From contig NW_003101682.1 in NCBI RefSeq assembly GCF_000003855.2, positions 249,178-313,177 on the forward strand: a stretch of DNA of 64,000 bases, written 5' to 3'. The position numbers were made by a program, and so were the translations under genes. Source of the stretch: Blastomyces gilchristii SLH14081 (taxonomy: Eukaryota; Ascomycota; Eurotiomycetes; Onygenales; Ajellomycetaceae). Each line of letters opens with the position of its first letter. Position 1 is the stretch's first letter. Positions 1 to 9,456 of this stretch are shown in pieces. The notes under the pieces were generated by a model. The model was not told where the DNA came from and ran no database searches. It was given only the letters and a program-made list of their open reading frames with translations.

Positions 1-205
1 TCAAGTATATATGTATCCTAACTAGCCAAGCATGTGCTCAATATCTTGTAAGGATTTATCCTGGCTCCATTCCCATTTGAGCATAGAGAAACACCAGAAC
101 TCCCCTGATGGGCAGGTGCCCTTATAATACAACCAAAAAAGCGGCTCATACCCTTACCAAAATTTCAGACCAACGTAAAAACAGCTTATAATCCACTCCG
201 CACCA

Positions 206-1411
206 CTATTCCCCACCACCATCACCATGATCACCACGATTCATCTCCTTCAACAACCCCAAAACATGCTCATACGTCCACATCGTCACAGCACTCGCCG
301 GCGCAGCCTTGATCAAACTAACCGTCAACCCCCTATACAACCCCCTAACCCCCTGCGCCGCCAAAATATCCCTTATAGTCCTCAACACCCCCTCATACAC
401 GGGGATATTGGTGTGAATATACCTCGCCCTCGTCGGGCCCTGCACCTGCAACCGCTTCCTCACGAGATCCAACGGAAACACCCCCGTCTTCGCAATCACG
501 CTCGCCACCACGCCCGCGCCCGCATCGCCCGTACCATACGGCAATTCCCAGCCGGCAATGGGGTTGCGCACGGCCTCGTACGCAGCGAAGAAAAGGCCCA
601 TGTACGGGATGATCTGGGCGATGGCGGCGGTGGCGCCGCGGAAGAAGCCGCGCGGGCCCTCTGTGCGCGCGATGTCGCGCACGGACGCGCGGAGGGAGGC
701 ATAGATCTTGTCGTTGCCCTGGGCGGCGAAGCGGGTGCGGAGGAGGTCGAGGGGATATGTGGAGGCGGTGGCAAGGCCGCCGGCGACGGCGCCGGAGATG
801 AATGATTCGGCGGGCTGGGGGATGGGGTGTGGGAGGAGAGGGAGAGGGGGGAGGGCGCGGAGGGCGCTAGAGACGGCGCGGTAGCTGGAAAATTGGATGC
901 CGCCATAGCAGACGTAGAGGAGTTCAGCGGGTATGTTGCCTTTCCAGAGGCCCTGGAGGTTTGGGTTCAGGTACTTAGTTGGTTGGTTCAATGGGGTTGT
1001 GAAGAGGAAAGATAGGGATTGGACGTACTGTTATGCCTTCATCGCGGAATATAGACTTGAGGGTTGAGAGTGTCCCTTTGTATACAGGGCCTTTGATGTC
1101 GCGGTGGGAGAGGGGGTCGGATAGTGAATGAATTTGGAGCTGCAGGCGGATCTTGACGACATCGAGGGGTGCGATGCAGAATCTAAGGTCTGTTAGAACG
1201 TTTTAAAGGTATAAACTCCAGGTATATTGCTGCGTACCTCGAGACCAGGCCAGCAGCTGCGCCTGCAGCAACTACCTGTATTCTGTTGCCCTATAAATTC
1301 CGGAAATATTAGTTTTCAAATCCAGATAGAAAAGAGGCCGCTGCATATATAATTTTTGATTGAAACATTCCCACTCACTTCCTCATTGAGATGTTCTCCC
1401 CCAGCCGACAT
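206..1411 (-). CDS. TPC1: Mitochondrial thiamine pyrophosphate carrier, 4 exons
   Basis: Carries thiamine pyrophosphate across the inner mitochondrial membrane for matrix TPP-dependent enzymes. Exons on the minus strand: 1411-1379, 1290-1238, 1182-1029 and 952-206, giving 328 residues; all phases agree and all introns are GT-AG (88, 55 and 76 nt). Start chosen because the protein then opens [20 protein letters not shown], as in fungal TPC1 proteins. Three carrier repeats each have the P-x-D-x-x-[KR] signature: [10 protein letters not shown] in repeat 1, PLDLLRTRF in repeat 2, PLDLVRKRL in repeat 3. Length matches the usual ~320 residues. The gene is divergent from the dioxygenase gene at 1841, with 429 bp between start codons. 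The family (mitochondrial carrier) is certain; the substrate assignment rests on overall resemblance to TPC1. Confidence 0.93.
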
Positions 1412-1682
1412 ACACAGACAAGAGTAGAGCAGAGGTCTCTCCCGTTTTTCGGTAGTGACCGAAGAGATTCGAAAGGTTAACTGGAGATTTCCAAAGAGAA
1501 CATGGGTGGAATTGCTCTCTTAAACAAGATATAACTATTAAACCGCTGAAGGATGGATTTGGAAACACCAAGAACAACAAGGATTGAATTCATCGCAAAG
1601 GAAATAAATATCCAGAAATCCTCCGAATCACGTGATTCGATACTGCCGGGCGATTTTTCCCCTATGGCGGCTCGCAAGAACG

Positions 1683-1743
<61 letters not shown>

Positions 1744-1840
1744 GGACGAATGGCAGACAGATAGACGACCCAGTGGCAACAATTAGGCGCTCTTTTGCCT
1801 CGCTTATTGATAGCTTAGATTCCCCAGAGAGATTGGCGCC
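1412..1840. promoter_or_regulatory. Divergent promoter between TPC1 and the dioxygenase gene
   Basis: The 429 bp between two outward-facing start codons must hold both promoters and both 5' leaders. The only structured element seen is the AAC trinucleotide tract at 1682-1743, about 100 bp upstream of the plus-strand start and therefore probably in its promoter or 5' leader. Confidence 0.6.
1682..1743. repeat. AAC trinucleotide microsatellite
   Basis: About 20 uninterrupted copies of the trinucleotide AAC/CAA. Apparent Asn-rich and Thr-rich open frames across it are repeat artefacts. Confidence 0.97.
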
Positions 1841-3409
1841 ATGTCTTTTGCTCTCGCGCCTCTGCGCCAGGCTCGAGCGAGGCTGGCCGCTTCATCCCAG
1901 CTTCGACGGACTGCCGGCCAAATTGTGTACCCGTCTATTCTACAGCTGCGAGCGGGTTACAGCGATTCCGCCGAAACCCAGACTGCCCCCGAGGCATCTA
2001 GACCGATCGTGAGGAGGATCCCGTATGCACCTGGGAAGGAATCAACAACAAATGGGAAGCCGCTCGTGCGGATGGTCGGAGGATCACCCATGAGGTCCTT
2101 TATAATCCCTTCCGTCAAGTCTGCCGCAGTTGGCGAGAATGGCACAGTGATGATTACGACCGCAAACCAACAACTGGTTTATATCCATAGCATTCGATTA
2201 CGGGATGCCTGTACCTGTCCCAAGTGTGTCGACCAGTCGACAAAACAACGAGAGTTTCGCATGACTGATATACCCGATGACGTTGCCGTGGAGACTGTCA
2301 AAGTTCAAGATGGCCAATTGGTAGTGACATGGCAAAATGATATCCCTGGTTATGACGAGTCCCATGTGTCGACATTTTCCCCAGAGCAATTGTCTATTAT
2401 GACCGCGGTTGAGAAGTTTTTCCGAGCCAAGGAGGGCCGCCGCACCTCTTGGAATAAATCCATTATGGAGGAGAACCAGCATTGGGTTTCGTTCAAAGAT
2501 TATATGGAGGACGATTCACAATTTTTCCTTGCCATGCGCAGTTTGAAGCACTTGGGCTTGCTTTTTGTCAAGGACATCCCGGATTCGGCTGAGATGGTTG
2601 AGAAGATTGCGACCCGCATGGGCCCGTTGCGCAATTCATTCTACGGCCAAACATGGGATGTCCGCAGTGTTCCAGATGCCAAAAATGTTGCCTATACCAA
2701 TAAACACCTTGACTTTCACATGGACCTGTTGTATATGAAGGACCCACCTGGGTATCAGTTGCTTCACTGCTTAAGGAACTCCTTCGAAGGCGGCGAGTCG
2801 CTCTTCGCAGACACCTTCCTGGCGGCGGTACGTTTGCTGCGAAACGATCGCTCTCTGTTCGACGCCCTTGCCAGAACGTCCACTCGTTTCGAGTACAAGA
2901 ATAACAACCAGCATTACCAATATTCCCATCCTACAATCGAAATCGAGGCTGGAGAGGAATTCCTCGGAAACCCGCCCAAGACGAGCACTACCCCTTACGT
3001 CAACTACGTTAATTATTCCCCGCCGTTCCAAGCACCTTCCTACCTAACAGAGCGCGTGAAAGACGTTTCGGATGTGAAACTCTACCTTAAAGCCATGAAA
3101 GCCTTTGCTGCCGAGCTTGCCAAGCCAGAGAACATATTCAAAATTAAACTGGAACCGGGCCAATGCGTGATATTCCAAAACCGTCGTGTGGTTCATGCGA
3201 GGAACGCATTTGACCTCTCCGGGGCCAGCGATGGGGAAAACAGCGGCGAACGATGGTTGCGCGGCGCATACGTGGACGAGGATGCTTTGAAGTCGACATA
3301 TCGCCAGCTGAGTCAACGGGATCAGTTCAGTTGGATGAACCACCCCGCACGCAAGCTTGTAGCGAGTTTATATGAGCAGAAGACGCAGACTGCTACGAAG
3401 GATGTTTAA
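1841..3409 (+). CDS. Gamma-butyrobetaine dioxygenase-family Fe(II)/2-oxoglutarate oxygenase
   Basis: Probable carnitine-biosynthesis hydroxylase (gamma-butyrobetaine or trimethyllysine dioxygenase family). One uninterrupted 522-residue frame. Residues 1-27 are Arg/Ala/Ser-rich without acidic residues, which suggests a mitochondrial presequence. A DUF971-type N-terminal domain follows at roughly 85-185, with a CTCPKC cysteine motif like the zinc-binding N-domain of human BBOX1. The TauD-type catalytic domain carries an iron-binding H-x-D in DFHMDLLY (near residue 296), a distal His in VVHARNAF (near 450) and an Arg in RWLRGAYVD (near 475) suited to bind 2-oxoglutarate. It is longer than animal BBOX1 (387 aa), mainly at the N-terminus. 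The motifs support the family; trimethyllysine versus butyrobetaine as substrate cannot be decided from sequence alone. Confidence 0.85.
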   Translation: MSFALAPLRQARARLAASSQLRRTAGQIVYPSILQLRAGYSDSAETQTAPEASRPIVRRIPYAPGKESTTNGKPLVRMVGGSPMRSFIIPSVKSAAVGENGTVMITTANQQLVYIHSIRLRDACTCPKCVDQSTKQREFRMTDIPDDVAVETVKVQDGQLVVTWQNDIPGYDESHVSTFSPEQLSIMTAVEKFFRAKEGRRTSWNKSIMEENQHWVSFKDYMEDDSQFFLAMRSLKHLGLLFVKDIPDSAEMVEKIATRMGPLRNSFYGQTWDVRSVPDAKNVAYTNKHLDFHMDLLYMKDPPGYQLLHCLRNSFEGGESLFADTFLAAVRLLRNDRSLFDALARTSTRFEYKNNNQHYQYSHPTIEIEAGEEFLGNPPKTSTTPYVNYVNYSPPFQAPSYLTERVKDVSDVKLYLKAMKAFAAELAKPENIFKIKLEPGQCVIFQNRRVVHARNAFDLSGASDGENSGERWLRGAYVDEDALKSTYRQLSQRDQFSWMNHPARKLVASLYEQKTQTATKDV

Positions 3410-3570
3410 AGAAGTCGAGGATCAAAGTCAAGACACCCAGAGGCAAGGGCTCCGAGCTTTTGGGCCCTTGCGTTTGTGAATCCCCCTGAACGAATGATAG
3501 AGGTCAAGAAATATGTAGTTTAGCTATATTGACTAATCTTATTGTTCAGCATCTGGTCAGGGCGATTCTA

Positions 3571-3612
<42 letters not shown>

Positions 3613-4131
3613 CATTTCAGTGGGTGGAATAGTATTTGGAGAAGGAATCAGTATGCAGTGAAGCGAGGAGCTAGGGATTGTGATCTTAGAAATGCATATA
3701 CTGGCAATTGTGCACTGTATTTTAGAATTCGATATTTCCACTTCCTCTTCTCGTGTTATTTTACATTTAATTGGCAATCCCCTCAATTCCATTGATTTTG
3801 CATTATTATCTGATTTTGGGCTTTATAACCTGCTGTCTGCTGTATCCATCCCGGGAAACCCTCTCTCGGAAAGTGCCCAGTCCGATTTGAAGGGTGGATA
3901 CTATGCCAAGTGGCCCACGTTGCTTTCATGCTCAACTATCCCATGCGTGGAGATAGCACTAGGGAAAAGCGGGAGAAGGTCGAACTGCTTTTAGAACAAG
4001 TATACCACGGAAGATGTAGAGAGTCGTAAGAAATAGATCTGAATACGAAAATTCAAGACGGAAGAGTTTACTGAAGAAATTGCATTCCGCAATTTAATCG
4101 GGGGAGTGGAAAGAACGAAAGATATCTATGC
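3410..4131. other. Convergent 3' spacer with poly-T tract
   Basis: Holds the 3' ends of the dioxygenase gene and the glutaredoxin gene. Apart from 40 consecutive T at 3573-3612 I see no structured element and no convincing coding frame. Confidence 0.6.
3573..3612. repeat. Poly-T homopolymer, 40 nt
   Basis: Forty consecutive T residues, one of seven long A/T homopolymers in the window. Confidence 0.97.
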
Positions 4132-5112
4132 TTATCCTCGCGGTGCTACCGAGTAATCTTTGAAAAACTCCGGGTTTGCGCTGACTTCCTCCTTGACCTG
4201 TTGGGATTTGAATAGCCGCAGGTTAGTTACTGGCATTTCACAGTTGGGTTGGTCCAGGATAAGAAACCCAGGAGGAGAAGCGTAGGGAGGCCAAACGTGG
4301 CCCATAGAAAACTTATACATATAAAGAAAATTAAAAGAATAACTCACTATATCAAGTCCACCCACCAACTCGCCCCCTATCCACAACTGAGGGAACGTCG
4401 GCCAATCAGCATACTCCTTCAAGCCCCGCCTCACGTCCTCATCCGCCAAAATATTGAAAAAGCCATATTTCACGCCATTCTCACGAAGTATAGCGACGAT
4501 CTGCCGGCTGAAGCCGCACTGCGGATCGTTTGGTGTTCCCTTCATAAATAGCATGACTGGGGCAGCCTTCACTAGTTCATCCAGACGGGCGAAAAGCTCT
4601 TCATTCGTGGGCGGTGGGGTGGGGGAGGTGGAGGTTGCGGCTGCCCCATTTGTGTTGGCGCCAGGGGTATCAGAGGTGCTAGAGGTGGAGAGGTCTTTTC
4701 TTGGTTCTGCATGAAGAGGGGGGGGGATGGATTGCTTTTCTGCCCCGGTGGTACTGCCCGTTGCTGTCGCACCGCCGTGTTGTTCAATGGCGGCGCGGGC
4801 TTTGATTGCGTCGGAGCCGGAGAGGGACTGGAGGGTCTTGCCGTCGCGGACAAGGACGATAAAAGGGACTGCAGTAACGTCATATTCTTCGGAGATATCC
4901 GGGAGCTCTTCAGCGTTGACGCTGACGAAGGAGATGGCGGGCGGAGTGGTGGCGGGATAGGTAGAAGCGAGGGTGGAGAGCACGGTGCGCATCTGGGTGC
5001 ATGGTGCAGCCCAGGGGGTGTGGAAATAGAGGACTAGAAGAGCGGATGATGGGAGGGAGGAGATATGATTATAGAAGGCTTCTTCCGAAGCAATTTCGTT
5101 CAGGGTTGACAT
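4132..5112 (-). CDS. grx4: Monothiol glutaredoxin of the Grx3/Grx4 type, 2 exons
   Basis: Cytosolic/nuclear monothiol glutaredoxin that binds a glutathione-ligated Fe-S cluster; in fungi this family serves iron sensing and iron trafficking. Exons 5112-4348 and 4197-4132, GT-AG intron of 150 nt, 276 residues. The N-terminal thioredoxin-like domain (about 1-110) has PWAAPC at the usual active-site position. A Ser/Thr/Pro-rich linker (about 115-165) follows, then a glutaredoxin domain (about 170-276) with the CGFS active site and the cis-Pro segment WPTFPQLWIGGE. The splice restores GLDIVKEEV. The intron has no stop and is a multiple of three, so unspliced RNA would add 50 residues inside the glutaredoxin domain. 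The start is the first ATG (MSTLNEIAS) of the frame. Confidence 0.92.
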   Translation of the reverse strand: MSTLNEIASEEAFYNHISSLPSSALLVLYFHTPWAAPCTQMRTVLSTLASTYPATTPPAISFVSVNAEELPDISEEYDVTAVPFIVLVRDGKTLQSLSGSDAIKARAAIEQHGGATATGSTTGAEKQSIPPPLHAEPRKDLSTSSTSDTPGANTNGAAATSTSPTPPPTNEELFARLDELVKAAPVMLFMKGTPNDPQCGFSRQIVAILRENGVKYGFFNILADEDVRRGLKEYADWPTFPQLWIGGELVGGLDIVSYSFNFLYMYKFSMGHVWPPYASPPGFLILDQPNCEMPVTNLRLFKSQQVKEEVSANPEFFKDYSVAPRG

Positions 5113-6222
5113 GGTTGCGGGTTCCAAGCTGGATATATCCCGTTGTAAGGCGGGGTATGACTCGAGTAATAAAGGTCCTATTGGAAGCTGGAGAGAAAAG
5201 AGGCACTTGGATATGCGACGAGTAAGATGTTATACAGAGAACTACGGGAGGAGAGGACAGAGAAATGGAAGTTCGCGAATTTGGCGACGACGGCAAAGGC
5301 AATGTCTCCGGGGGATGTAGTTATGGATGGATTTGTATGCTGCGAATCTCCCGCGGTCGGATGTAATTTTTTTTATCAGATTGTCCGATCGCGTTATCAG
5401 ATTTGTCACAGAGCTTTGGAGTTCTTGGTGCCGGATAATCATTGTGCCGTTACATCACGTGGCAGAGGCAAACGGAGCAAACCGCAGCTGGATGCCAAGC
5501 CATGGTTGTATCTCTAGCGCATTACGCAGTTGCAGTGCAGTACATACATATAGCTACTTAAACAGCTTGATACGCAGCCCTGGAAGCCCTGGCTACTTCC
5601 CTTGGTGAATCAGAATATTTGTTGCTAGACCACCAGAAGCCATCGGGGCCCGACAAGAAGGCTGAGACCGAGCTGCCTTTCACAGCCTGACCGATATCAG
5701 AACATATATTGCTGACACTCCCAACAGCTTAGGCGGATTCTGTGTCGGATTGCCCCAATAACTAAGGAATTTTCTTCTTCTCTTAACGAGTCATATTCAG
5801 TTAGAATACTTCATCCAACCTTAGTGGCCCCTTTCCGTGCCCATTTCAATATAAAGATTCCGTCTGATATACGATATAGAGTCGTTCACGAAGGATCGAG
5901 TGATTAAGTGATTCGATATGTGCTCCCGTTTGGCCAACGAGGAGGGCCGTACGCCCCTGACAGCTAATGAAACCAACCAGAGTTATCAGTGAGTTTTGAA
6001 AATTCGAGGACAAAACAAGTTTATTCCATTTCTCTTCAAAACAGCTCCGAGTGACTCGTCGAGTGGACCACGGACCACGTATACCGCTAGGAGATAGAGC
6101 CTATATATTGTTATCTGGATACCCACAGAGCCGTGAATCCGCTCATTCCGACAGAATTACCTCGACGCGATATGTATGGACCTTTCACTGGTACTATGTT
6201 TGGAGACTCTTTTAGGGCTGTC

Positions 6223-6268
<46 letters not shown>

Positions 6269-6872
6269 TATGAGGGTTTGAGAGGGGGGAGAATCTTGTC
6301 GTAGCTTGCAGTAGGGGTTGCTGGCAATAGCATTGTGATCTATCCAATTCGTTTTCAGCCTTTATCTATGGCAGTTGGTTTTCACGTAGTATGATCCGTC
6401 TATTTGATATCTCCAATCCCAGCAAACGGGACGAAGAAGTCTCAGCTTTGCATTTCATATACGTGCTGTCGTAATTCATGGACTCGTGCACTCGGGAAGG
6501 AAACCTCGACGATTAGTTACTCATCCACGCTCCTGATCATGTGGCTCAATTAGGGCTTGAGCTTGTCATGTGATATAACATTGTCCTGGAAATTTTCGCG
6601 TGAAGGGATCGCGCATCAACCAACGAGGTGATTATTTTAATGCATTGTATATGCGAACTTTCGAGAAACAAGCTGAGTGTTTCTCGGCTATATGCAACAT
6701 GCTCTGGTAATCATCTCATGGCCACTCCTGTGTTCTTTCATTGTATTGAATAAAGGTACTACTTAAACCATTTCTCCATAAAACCTTTCACCCGCTACAC
6801 ATCAGTTCGTGCGATTTGTACAACTGCTGCTTGGCGGTTACTATCTGGCTTCTGTTCTAGCCAGCGGGATCT
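5113..6872. other. Intergenic, divergent promoters of grx4 and the RNA exonuclease gene
   Basis: A 1.76 kb space between outward-facing starts. It contains a 40-nt poly-T tract at 6226-6265. The short open frames show no recognisable family. Both promoters must lie here, but I cannot place specific sites. Confidence 0.5.
6226..6265. repeat. Poly-T homopolymer, 40 nt
   Basis: Forty consecutive T residues, the same length as the tract at 3573-3612. Confidence 0.97.
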
Positions 6873-9056
6873 ATGACTTCTGATAAAAAGCGTAAACGCT
6901 CGCAGTCATTTGTGCGAGGCGCGAATGTCAGCCCCAGCAGCACATCCCCTACTCCCCAAAACAGCACTGGATTTGGCATAGCAGAGACTCTTTCGATGCT
7001 CCGGAACGACAGTAACAATACCTACCAAACGCCTGAAGCGGCGGCACCAATGAAGAAGCGAAAGAGAGCAGGGAATGAAAAAACGAAGTACCCAACCCTA
7101 ACCTATATTGAAGGTCGATTGCAATCTTCCATCAGAATTGCAGATTTGCAGGGACTACTCCTTTATTGCTTCGGTGATGGCATTGCGCCGCAATGGATTT
7201 CAATGAAGCATTCTGGTCATGTCAGGAAAGTGGTCATCCTAATGGTTCCTGGTCTGGAGATTGGCATGTTTGACGGTACTGTTCCATTGGTACCTGACAA
7301 GCGCCATGAGTCTGCATCGGATATGAATGATGCCGACGATTCTACGACTCAGCATACTGAAAGCGAGTGGACCGAAGTCCAGCGTAGCGAGAAAATCACG
7401 GGTGAATTTGACCGATGGAAAAATGGCCTTCCAACTGCACCGAGCACAGCTCAATTCAACCCAAAATCGCTTGCGGCGGACCAGCTACCGGACCCCCTCA
7501 AACCGTTAGCTGAGATTTTTCCACATGTTTGGCCTGTTAAATCTCCGGGAGACACGAAATATAATAAGGTGCACTCACCGCTGCAAGCAATTCTATTGTC
7601 CGCTCTGCCAAAGTCTAAAGAGACAAATGAATCTAAAGGCCCGAAACCTCCTCGTGGCGCAGACAACTGGCCATCGAAACGAACGCCTATTACAACCTTT
7701 ATTAGTTCACTGAATGATTTGATGGATAACGAATATGTGTTACATCCGGCATTATTCGATAAACCCGAAGATGCCTCTGCTAACGCGAATTTACGAGCCT
7801 CTTTGGGACAGGGTCCCGATGATGGTTGGGTGGACACCAAAGTTGACAGGTATTCAGATGGTACAGTGTCAGAGAATGACATTCAACAAGGTAGTATAAC
7901 ATCAGGGCGAGAGATACTGTCCCTAGACTGTGAAATGTGCATCACTGAAGGAGGATCTTCGCAACTCACGCGGGTTAGCCTTGTCTCCTGGGATGGTGAA
8001 GTGGTGCTGGACGAATTGGTCAAGCCGGAGAAGCCTATTATCGATTACCTGACACGTTTTTCCGGGATAACGAAAGAAATGTTGGATCCTGTAACAACCC
8101 GTTTGCCTGATGTCCAACAGAGGTTGCTGTCTTTAGTGGGCCCTCATACTATACTAATCGGCCACTCTCTCAATTCCGATCTCTCCGCCCTCAAGTTAAC
8201 TCACCCGTTCATCATCGACACCTCAATCATCTATCCCCACCCTCGCGGATCCCCCTTGAAATCAAGCTTAAAATGGCTATCGCAGAAATACCTCGGGAAG
8301 GAAATTCAGAAAGGCCAGGCCGGACATGATTCCATTGAAGACGCACGAGCCGTACTCGAACTTGTGAAGCAAAAGTGCGAAAAGGGTGAACAGTGGGGAA
8401 CAGGCGATGCTTCTAACGAAAGCATATTCCGCCGACTTTCACGAGCCAGTGTCCCAGGGAGGGCCGCTAGTGGTGCGACAAAAGAGGGTCGAACAGGAGC
8501 TGTTGTTGACTGGGGCAATCCGGAACGAGGATTTGGATCTCAGGCGACAGTTGCATTGGGTTGCAGAAACGATGACGAAGTGGTTGATGCGGTGAACCGC
8601 GCTATCAATGGGGATGAGGACGGTCGCGTGGTGCCGGGCGGTGGTGTAGACTTCACGTGGGCGCGCCTACGTGAACTGGAAGTCTTCCGCGGCTGGTGCA
8701 ACCGCATTCCTGACCCGTCCAATGTAAACCAGTCTACTGCAATCCCAGTTACAAGTGCGGAAAGTGATAATTCCGAATCCGAGCGCCTCGCCTCTGCAGT
8801 CGCGAAAACAGTCTCGTGTATCCAACGAATCTTTGATTCCTTACCACCATGTACGCTGTTCATGGTGTACTCGGGCACAGGCGACCCACGGGAGGTTTCC
8901 CGTCTCCAGGAGCTACATAAGACCTACATGCAGGAATTTCGCAGCCAGAAGCCGTGGCATGAACTCAACGTGAAATGGACAGATACTGAGGAGCAAGCGC
9001 TGAAGAAGGCTTGCCAGAGGGCGAGGGAAGGATGTGGGTTCATGACTGTAAAGTAA
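6873..9056 (+). CDS. 3'-5' RNA exonuclease of the Rex1/Rex3 (DEDDh) family
   Basis: Predicted nuclear exonuclease that trims 3' ends of structured RNAs such as 5S rRNA and tRNA. Single exon, 727 residues, opening MTSDKKRKR, a basic stretch resembling a nuclear signal. The exonuclease domain spans about 345-500: ExoI in LSLDCEMC (Asp and Glu near 351/353), ExoII in GHSLNSDLSAL (Asp near 433), and ExoIII in GHDSIEDARAVLEL with the His and Asp of a DEDDh enzyme. All four metal-coordinating acidic residues appear present. About 340 residues before and 220 after the domain are not recognised; the length is nearer Rex1 than the shorter Rex3/Rex4. It converges with the minus-strand gene ending at 9457. 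Confidence 0.85.
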   Translation: MTSDKKRKRSQSFVRGANVSPSSTSPTPQNSTGFGIAETLSMLRNDSNNTYQTPEAAAPMKKRKRAGNEKTKYPTLTYIEGRLQSSIRIADLQGLLLYCFGDGIAPQWISMKHSGHVRKVVILMVPGLEIGMFDGTVPLVPDKRHESASDMNDADDSTTQHTESEWTEVQRSEKITGEFDRWKNGLPTAPSTAQFNPKSLAADQLPDPLKPLAEIFPHVWPVKSPGDTKYNKVHSPLQAILLSALPKSKETNESKGPKPPRGADNWPSKRTPITTFISSLNDLMDNEYVLHPALFDKPEDASANANLRASLGQGPDDGWVDTKVDRYSDGTVSENDIQQGSITSGREILSLDCEMCITEGGSSQLTRVSLVSWDGEVVLDELVKPEKPIIDYLTRFSGITKEMLDPVTTRLPDVQQRLLSLVGPHTILIGHSLNSDLSALKLTHPFIIDTSIIYPHPRGSPLKSSLKWLSQKYLGKEIQKGQAGHDSIEDARAVLELVKQKCEKGEQWGTGDASNESIFRRLSRASVPGRAASGATKEGRTGAVVDWGNPERGFGSQATVALGCRNDDEVVDAVNRAINGDEDGRVVPGGGVDFTWARLRELEVFRGWCNRIPDPSNVNQSTAIPVTSAESDNSESERLASAVAKTVSCIQRIFDSLPPCTLFMVYSGTGDPREVSRLQELHKTYMQEFRSQKPWHELNVKWTDTEEQALKKACQRAREGCGFMTVK

Positions 9057-9456
9057 TCTGGCAATTTTGTTTGCTGTCTTTTTTCAAGACCTTCGTGTGT
9101 TATCCCGCTTTAATATCCTACTTTAAATAACATCTGGAATTCGCTTTTCCATATGCATGTACATATACTCCGTATGTATAGTCGATTTCAAGGCTGGTGT
9201 GGGTAGGCAACTATTCATGATGCAGCGTATAGACTACACTAATAGGCTTCGGGGTGGGTTGGTAGATTTGGCTACCCTAAAATTATTTGACTAGTGGGTA
9301 TGACAATTGAAGAACCATCAACTTTCTACCTTGACTAAGCTGTTTAATGTCTGTTACTGGATATAGACTTGTCAAATGCATATTTACTGACAGGGAAACA
9401 AAACTGAAGGCCCAAAATCGATCAGCGTTGGCTCCTCACCCCACCTCTTCCTCACT
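9057..9456. other. Convergent 3' spacer
   Basis: Holds the 3' untranslated regions of two converging genes. It contains one perfect copy of the recurrent 9-mer TACTCCGTA at 9166-9174. Nothing else is recognised. Confidence 0.5.

Noticed and set aside
1553..2012. Plus-strand frames with long poly-Asn and poly-Thr runs, and minus-strand poly-Leu
   Set aside because: They are translations of the AAC microsatellite at 1682-1743 and overlap the real dioxygenase start; no family resemblance.
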